Assembly: GCA_945947715.1 (NCBI GenBank)
Contig: CAMEYZ010000069.1
Location: 1-9,385 of the forward strand
Length of the DNA: 9,385 bases
Origin: an uncultured Clostridia bacterium
Lineage (GTDB): Bacteria > Bacillota > Clostridia > Oscillospirales > Ruminococcaceae
Direction of reading: 5' to 3'
Shown here: positions 6,231 to 9,385 of the stretch, one piece after another
Layout of the letters: each line of letters starts with the position of its first letter
Numbering within the stretch: position 1 is the stretch's first letter
Notes under the pieces: generated by a model
What the model saw: only the letters and a program-made list of their open reading frames with translations
The model's database searches: none
Told to the model about the DNA's origin: nothing
Translations under genes and position numbers: made by a program

Positions 6231-7454
6231 TCATAAATTATCTATTGCATTTTTAAAGTCGGAAATAAGATCGTCAATATCCTCGATGCCGATGCTTATT
6301 CTGATGGTGTCCTCGAACACGCCCGCGTGAAGCTTTTGCTCCTCGGTGTAGTGGGTATATATGGTGCTTGCGGGGTGTATCACAAGAGTTCTGACATCGC
6401 CGATGTTGGTGGCGTTTATTGCGTATTTCAGCTGATTTATCAGCTTGAAGGCACGTTCCTTGCTGCCGGCGCGGATAGTGAGTATCGCTCCGCCCTTTCC
6501 GCCGAACTGCTTCTGTACCAGCTCATAATAGGGATTCGACCTTAGAGCAGGATAATTTACTATTACTCTTCCGTCCGATTCGAAAAACTCCGCCAGCTTA
6601 AGAGCGTTGCTGCACAGCCTTTCCATTCGCAGTCCCAGAGTTTCAAGTCCTATCGAATTGAGGAAAGCATTCATAGGAGCAAGACAGCTTCCCATGTTAC
6701 GCCAGATGCCGTTTCTCAGCTTTGCAAGGTAGGCAAATTTTCCGTATTTTTTATAAGGAGACAGTCCCTTGTACCTGTCAAAGTCCCAGCTGAATTTTCC
6801 ACTGTCTATGATAATTCCGCTGATAGCGTCTCCGCTGCCGTTTATGTACTTCGATGATGAATGAACGATGATGTCCGCGCCGAAGTCCGCTGCATTGATA
6901 AGATAGGGCGTTGCGGTGGTACAGTCGGCGATGAATGGGATACCCTTGCTGTGAGCGAGGTCAGATACGCTTTTTATATCCACAACATCAAGTCCGGGGT
7001 TTCCGATGATCTCTCCGAATATGGCCTTTGTTTTTTCCGTTATGAGGGGAGCTATTTCCTCGGTGGTCACATGTCTGACAAATTTCGTCGTGATGCCGAA
7101 GGCTTCAAGATCTCCGAAGAGGTCTATCGTTCCACCGAAAAGACCTGCCCCTGCGATTATCTCATCGCCCGCTTCAAGGATATTCAGCAGTGACATCGTA
7201 ACAGCTGCCATTCCAGATGAACAGGCGACAGCACCTATTCCCTTTTCAAGAGCAGCTATCTTTTTTTCAAAGGAATCCACAGTGGGGTTGCTTATTCTTG
7301 TGTAAGCAAATCCTGAAGCCTTGTTGTTAAATACCTTTTCAAGCTGCTCAGCGGACTCATGAGAAAATGCGCTGACCTGATATATAGGTGTAAGTGTGGA
7401 GCCGAAGGGTAGCTCAGTCGCTGTACCGTGGAGCAGCGAGGTGTTGAATTTCAT
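6231..7454 (-). CDS. metY: MetY-like O-acetylhomoserine sulfhydrylase (PLP enzyme)
   Basis: A 407-residue Cys/Met metabolism PLP enzyme and first gene of the operon. The PLP lysine is K202 in VHSSSKYINGSGDA; phosphate-binding residues lie in YTRISNPT (51-58), ACSSGMAA (78-85) precedes the cofactor site, and D177 in IADCTTATPYL fits the cofactor-nitrogen aspartate. It should form homocysteine from O-acetylhomoserine, with sulfur from sulfide or, in this context, the carrier thiocarboxylate as in Wolinella MetY. The tyrosine commonly seen in LYGGT, which stacks on PLP, is phenylalanine here (LFGGT, F106). I chose the ATG at 7454: a longer frame from a GTG at 7496 is unlikely because that GTG overlaps the promoter's -10 region and would lie upstream of the RNA start. 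The ribosome site is weak. Cystathionine gamma-synthase or methionine gamma-lyase are family alternatives. Confidence 0.88.
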   Translation of the reverse strand: MKFNTSLLHGTATELPFGSTLTPIYQVSAFSHESAEQLEKVFNNKASGFAYTRISNPTVDSFEKKIAALEKGIGAVACSSGMAAVTMSLLNILEAGDEIIAGAGLFGGTIDLFGDLEAFGITTKFVRHVTTEEIAPLITEKTKAIFGEIIGNPGLDVVDIKSVSDLAHSKGIPFIADCTTATPYLINAADFGADIIVHSSSKYINGSGDAISGIIIDSGKFSWDFDRYKGLSPYKKYGKFAYLAKLRNGIWRNMGSCLAPMNAFLNSIGLETLGLRMERLCSNALKLAEFFESDGRVIVNYPALRSNPYYELVQKQFGGKGGAILTIRAGSKERAFKLINQLKYAINATNIGDVRTLVIHPASTIYTHYTEEQKLHAGVFEDTIRISIGIEDIDDLISDFKNAIDNL

Positions 7455-7487
7455 ACGCAGGACCGTCTTTCTTTTTAATATGTTCTT

Positions 7488-7516
7488 ATTATACACCCTT
7501 TATCATACTAAGTCAA
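7488..7516 (-). promoter_or_regulatory. Sigma-A promoter of the sulfur operon
   Basis: Read on the minus strand, TTGACT (7516-7511) and TATAAT (7493-7488) are separated by exactly 17 bases, a near-perfect vegetative promoter. RNA would begin near 7481-7483, leaving a leader of roughly 27-30 bases before the metY ATG at 7454. That leader is too short for a T-box or SAM riboswitch, so control probably acts at initiation. No other convincing promoter or terminator is seen between here and position 1, so it probably drives all eleven genes. Confidence 0.8.
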
Positions 7517-7536
7517 TAGGTATTGTGTATTTTCTG

Positions 7537-7549
7537 CATATTGAATATG
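7537..7549. promoter_or_regulatory. Palindrome CATATTGAATATG, candidate Rrf2 operator
   Basis: A perfect 6+1+6 inverted repeat, 20 bases upstream of the operon's -35 box. Its ATATG half-sites also recur in the leader of the divergent Rrf2 gene. The position could suit regulation of either promoter. The link to the Rrf2 protein is inferred from shared half-sites and adjacency only. Confidence 0.4.
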
Positions 7550-7565
7550 AAAATCATGGCAAAGG

Positions 7566-7579
7566 GCCAAATATTTGGC
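7566..7579. promoter_or_regulatory. Perfect 14-bp palindrome GCCAAATATTTGGC
   Basis: A fully symmetric dyad between the two divergent promoters, 22 bases upstream of the regulator's -35 box and 49 bases from the operon's -35 box. A further TGGC at 7557-7560 forms a second, overlapping inverted repeat with GCCA at 7566-7569. No oligo-U tract follows on either strand, so this is more likely a protein-binding site than a terminator. The binding protein is unknown. Confidence 0.4.
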
Positions 7580-7601
7580 ATAAGTAACAAAATAAAAGCT
7601 A

Positions 7602-7630
7602 TTGATTTTTTTGAAAGTATGTGATATACT
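7602..7630 (+). promoter_or_regulatory. Promoter of the Rrf2 regulator gene
   Basis: TTGATT (7602-7607) and TATACT (7625-7630) are separated by 17 bases. The start of RNA would be near 7637, giving a leader of about 70 bases that contains the ATATG repeats. An alternative pairing of TTGAAA (7611-7616) with TAATAT (7633-7638) at 16 bases is possible but fits less well. Confidence 0.6.
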
Positions 7631-7633
7631 ACT

Positions 7634-7665
7634 AATATGATATGTTTTATATGTTAAATATGATA
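7634..7665 (+). repeat. Phased ATATG repeats in the regulator leader, candidate autoregulatory site
   Basis: ATATG occurs at 7635, 7640, 7649 and 7658; the last three are spaced exactly 9 bases apart, as ATATGTT, ATATGTT and ATATGAT. The longer word AATATGATA appears at 7634-7642 and again at 7657-7665, 23 bases apart. A related TATGATA lies on the minus strand at 7507-7501, inside the spacer of the sulfur operon promoter. Placement just downstream of the regulator's -10 box would suit repression. The surrounding DNA is very AT-rich, so chance repeats are possible. Confidence 0.4.
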
Positions 7666-7708
7666 CTTACCATAAATATCCGAAAACAACAACGAAAGGG
7701 GAACGACT

Positions 7709-8161
7709 ATGAGAATATCCACAAAGGTAGAGTGCGGGATAATCGCACTGATTGATATAGCGATAAATTCCGCAGACGGTGAGATCGTGACGGTCAGCAG
7801 CATAGCGGAGAGGCATAATATTTCGGTGAAATATCTTGAACAGATACTCCCGCTTTTAAGACAGGCGAATCTGATACGCAGTCAGAAGGGCTCCCGCGGA
7901 GGCTATATTATCTCATCCTCGGGCAGGAATATCACCTTCAAGGATATTCTGAATGCTCTCGATATAAATATTCTCAGCGATGTGACCTTTGATCTTCCCG
8001 AGAAAAACAACGGCTATGTGGACGCGATAAACGGCTTTCTCTGGAAGGACATGACCGAATATCTGAAAAAATATGCGGAAAAGATAACTCTTGCCGACGC
8101 GGTGTCCCGCTGTCGTGATGCCGATTCATATGAGTCGGACGAGCCTATGTATTATATATGA
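7709..8161 (+). CDS. Rrf2-family transcriptional regulator, CymR-like
   Basis: A 150-residue Rrf2 regulator with the family's start MRISTKVECGIIALIDIA, a winged helix-turn-helix from about residue 27 to 58 (VSSIAERHNISVKYLEQILP) and the wing KGSRGGYII (60-68). The C-terminal part (FLWKDMTEYLKKYAEKITLADAV) resembles the dimerisation helix of CymR, the regulator of cysteine metabolism in Bacillus and Staphylococcus. Only two cysteines are present (C9 and C135). The three clustered cysteines that hold the Fe-S centre in IscR and NsrR are missing, so an Fe-S sensor role is unlikely. It is divergent from the sulfur operon, which makes that operon its probable target along with its own promoter. 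CymR senses cysteine supply through a complex with CysK; whether this protein does so is unknown. The ATG at 7709 has an AAAGGGGA site. Transcription ends at the hairpin that overlaps its stop codon. Confidence 0.9.
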   Translation: MRISTKVECGIIALIDIAINSADGEIVTVSSIAERHNISVKYLEQILPLLRQANLIRSQKGSRGGYIISSSGRNITFKDILNALDINILSDVTFDLPEKNNGYVDAINGFLWKDMTEYLKKYAEKITLADAVSRCRDADSYESDEPMYYI

Positions 8162-8206
8162 AAAAATCCCCGATAAAGTTTTGTTTGGCTTTATCGGGGA
8201 TTTTTT
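8161..8206. terminator. Bidirectional rho-independent terminator
   Basis: A perfect 18-base-pair stem (8161-8178 with 8189-8206) with a 10-base loop. The GC core is CCCCG/CGGGG, and the stem ends in six A's on the left and six T's on the right, so it works as a terminator on both strands. It separates two convergent genes. The last base of the Rrf2 stop codon (8159-8161) and most of the anti-sigma gene's stop codon (8205-8207) lie at its outer edges. Confidence 0.93.
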
Positions 8207-9385
8207 ATGCGAAAAGCTCTTCAAAGCGTTCCTTGAACTCGTCGGGTGTGTTAGGGGAGTATGAGATGTTTTGTACTGCTGAAAGCCTGTTGGGGTAATA
8301 AAAATAGTATTCTCTTAACGGTATGTCGCAGTTTACTGTGATTATTTCTTCGCCGCAGAGAAATCTTATGCTTGCTCCGTATAGATAAGATCTGTCGAGG
8401 CCGCATAATTCTTCATCGCGCACGTACTGTATTTCGGTGGACTTGCCGTCAATAAAGAAATAGTCCTCGGCAAATTCTCTGGTAAGGGTATCGTATCTCT
8501 CAAATAATTCTGACAGAGTCTCATTTTCAAAGCATTCGGCATAATCCTCAATGCTTACAAACATATGCGGCAGCATTGAACCGTTGATGTCAAGGTTTCT
8601 GAAATAATCAACAGCAGCGTCGGCTTCGTTTAGCATAATGGAAGGAAAGCCCTGTGAAAAGCTTTCATATTCTTCAGCTGATTCTTCATCTGCTTCGATC
8701 ATTTCCGTGGCTTCGTATAGTTTAAACTCTGTTCCGAACGAAAGGCAGTGTTCGAGCAGCTCCAAGCCGTTATCGTAATCAAACTCAAGGATCTGCGCAT
8801 AGATATTGTGAGTATTGTTCCGCCGCTCTTCAAGCTCAAGGATAAGTTTGCCGTACACATTATCGTCAAAGGTCTGCTGTGAAAAAACATCGACCTTTAC
8901 AATGGGGTGTTCCGAGAAATAATCTTCGAGGTCTTCCGCAAACAGCTCCTTAAATCCTACAAGCTCCTGTTCGGAATAGGTGTCCTGATTTGGCAGGTAC
9001 ATCATATCCAATGCTTCGAGATATTTTCCCTGTCTGAACTTGGAGCCCAGCTTCCGCAGTTCACTGTTCATTTTCAGCGTTGACCATGACATGCCCTGAT
9101 TGCTGTTCTCGTTGATAGTCAGCACACTGCAGAACACAGCGGGAATCATCACAGCCGCGCACAGCAGCAGCGTTATCACAACAAGACGTACATAGCGCCT
9201 GTGATATTTTTTGAAAGCGTTCCCATTTTTCATTTCAGGGATATTTTCGGAGCTTTTCGGCAGTTCCTCAGTCATAGCTTCGAGCTTTGCTCTGCATTCC
9301 CCACATTCGGCGATGTGCTTTTCAACCAGCGCGCCACTTTCCTCCGAGCAGACCTTGTCCGCATACAGAGGCAGCAGGTCTTCAA
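8205..9385 (-). CDS. Membrane-anchored zf-HC2 anti-sigma-like protein, 5' end cut by the window
   Basis: About 392 residues are visible; the reading frame stays open to the right edge, so the true start is outside the window. The first visible residues include DLLPLYADKVCSEES and then VEKHIAECGECRAKL, giving H23-x3-C27-x2-C30 with C12 before it. This is the zinc-finger pattern of ZAS/zf-HC2 anti-sigma factors. An ATG at 9275 would give 356 residues but would discard this domain. One membrane segment follows (visible residues about 67-89, RLVVITLLLCAAVMIPAVF), preceded by basic residues, so the finger should be cytoplasmic and the large acidic C-terminal region of roughly 300 residues outside the cell. 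I do not recognise that outer domain. In relatives, the finger holds an ECF sigma factor that is usually encoded just upstream, here outside the window. No link to the sulfur genes is seen. Confidence 0.8.
   Translation of the reverse strand, partial: EDLLPLYADKVCSEESGALVEKHIAECGECRAKLEAMTEELPKSSENIPEMKNGNAFKKYHRRYVRLVVITLLLCAAVMIPAVFCSVLTINENSNQGMSWSTLKMNSELRKLGSKFRQGKYLEALDMMYLPNQDTYSEQELVGFKELFAEDLEDYFSEHPIVKVDVFSQQTFDDNVYGKLILELEERRNNTHNIYAQILEFDYDNGLELLEHCLSFGTEFKLYEATEMIEADEESAEEYESFSQGFPSIMLNEADAAVDYFRNLDINGSMLPHMFVSIEDYAECFENETLSELFERYDTLTREFAEDYFFIDGKSTEIQYVRDEELCGLDRSYLYGASIRFLCGEEIITVNCDIPLREYYFYYPNRLSAVQNISYSPNTPDEFKERFEELFA

Noticed and set aside
7566..7579. Palindrome as a terminator
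   Set aside because: AT-rich centre, short stem and no following U tract on either strand.
7454..7708. T-box or SAM (S-box) riboswitch ahead of metY
   Set aside because: The predicted leader is only about 27-30 bases, and no T-box motif, antiterminator or S-box stem is visible.
8366..8890. Two short minus-strand frames of about 60 codons inside the anti-sigma gene
   Set aside because: They lie in another frame of a longer gene with a clear domain layout and have no ribosome site or motif.
1..9385. CRISPR array, tRNA, rRNA, insertion sequence, attachment site or prophage genes
   Set aside because: No regularly spaced long repeats, tRNA cloverleaf, transposase, integrase or terminal inverted repeats were seen.

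Overview
The window looks like a chromosomal segment of a low-to-mid-GC anaerobic Firmicute, probably a Clostridia member of the Ruminococcus/Oscillospiraceae type. The reasons are strong AGGAGG-type ribosome sites, a consensus sigma-A promoter, oxygen-sensitive iron-sulfur enzymes, an Rrf2 regulator and a zinc-finger anti-sigma protein. The genus is inferred, not proven.

Region 1 (about 7516 down to 1, minus strand) is one long, tightly packed operon of eleven genes. They overlap or lie a few bases apart. A near-consensus promoter (TTGACT, 17-base spacer, TATAAT) sits just upstream of the first gene. In transcription order the genes are: metY-like sulfhydrylase, siroheme/[4Fe-4S] sulfite reductase, TusA-family protein, thioredoxin, ThiS-like sulfur carrier, ThiF/MoeB-like activating enzyme, JAMM metallopeptidase, thioredoxin reductase, AprA-like APS reductase flavoprotein, AprB-like ferredoxin subunit, and cysD (cut by the window edge).

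Read together, the genes describe a route from sulfate to homocysteine. CysD (with a partner outside the window) activates sulfate to APS, AprBA reduces APS to sulfite, and Sir reduces sulfite to sulfide. The ThiF-like enzyme adenylates the carrier's C-terminus so that it can take up sulfide as a thiocarboxylate. The MetY-like enzyme joins that sulfur to an activated homoserine, and the JAMM peptidase frees homocysteine. This matches the protein-thiocarboxylate methionine pathway (HcyS/HcyD/HcyF/MetY/Sir) described in Wolinella succinogenes. The key sequence evidence is that the carrier ends Gly-Gly-Gly-Ser-Arg, so its glycine tail is masked and must be trimmed, a job for the adjacent JAMM peptidase. 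Differences from textbook assimilation are an AprBA-type reductase with a short AprB where a CysH would be expected, and TusA, thioredoxin and thioredoxin reductase built into the operon.

Region 2 (7497-7708) is a divergent control region. It holds back-to-back promoters, two perfect palindromes and a set of ATATG repeats that could be operators.

Region 3 (7709-8161, plus strand) encodes an Rrf2 regulator resembling CymR and lacking the IscR-type cysteine cluster. It is the likely sulfur-responsive regulator of the operon.

Region 4 (8161-8206) is a perfect bidirectional terminator hairpin between convergent genes. Region 5 (8205 to the right edge, minus strand) is a membrane-anchored zf-HC2 anti-sigma-like protein, cut by the window edge and apparently unrelated to sulfur metabolism. 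No stretch longer than 300 bases lacks a gene.
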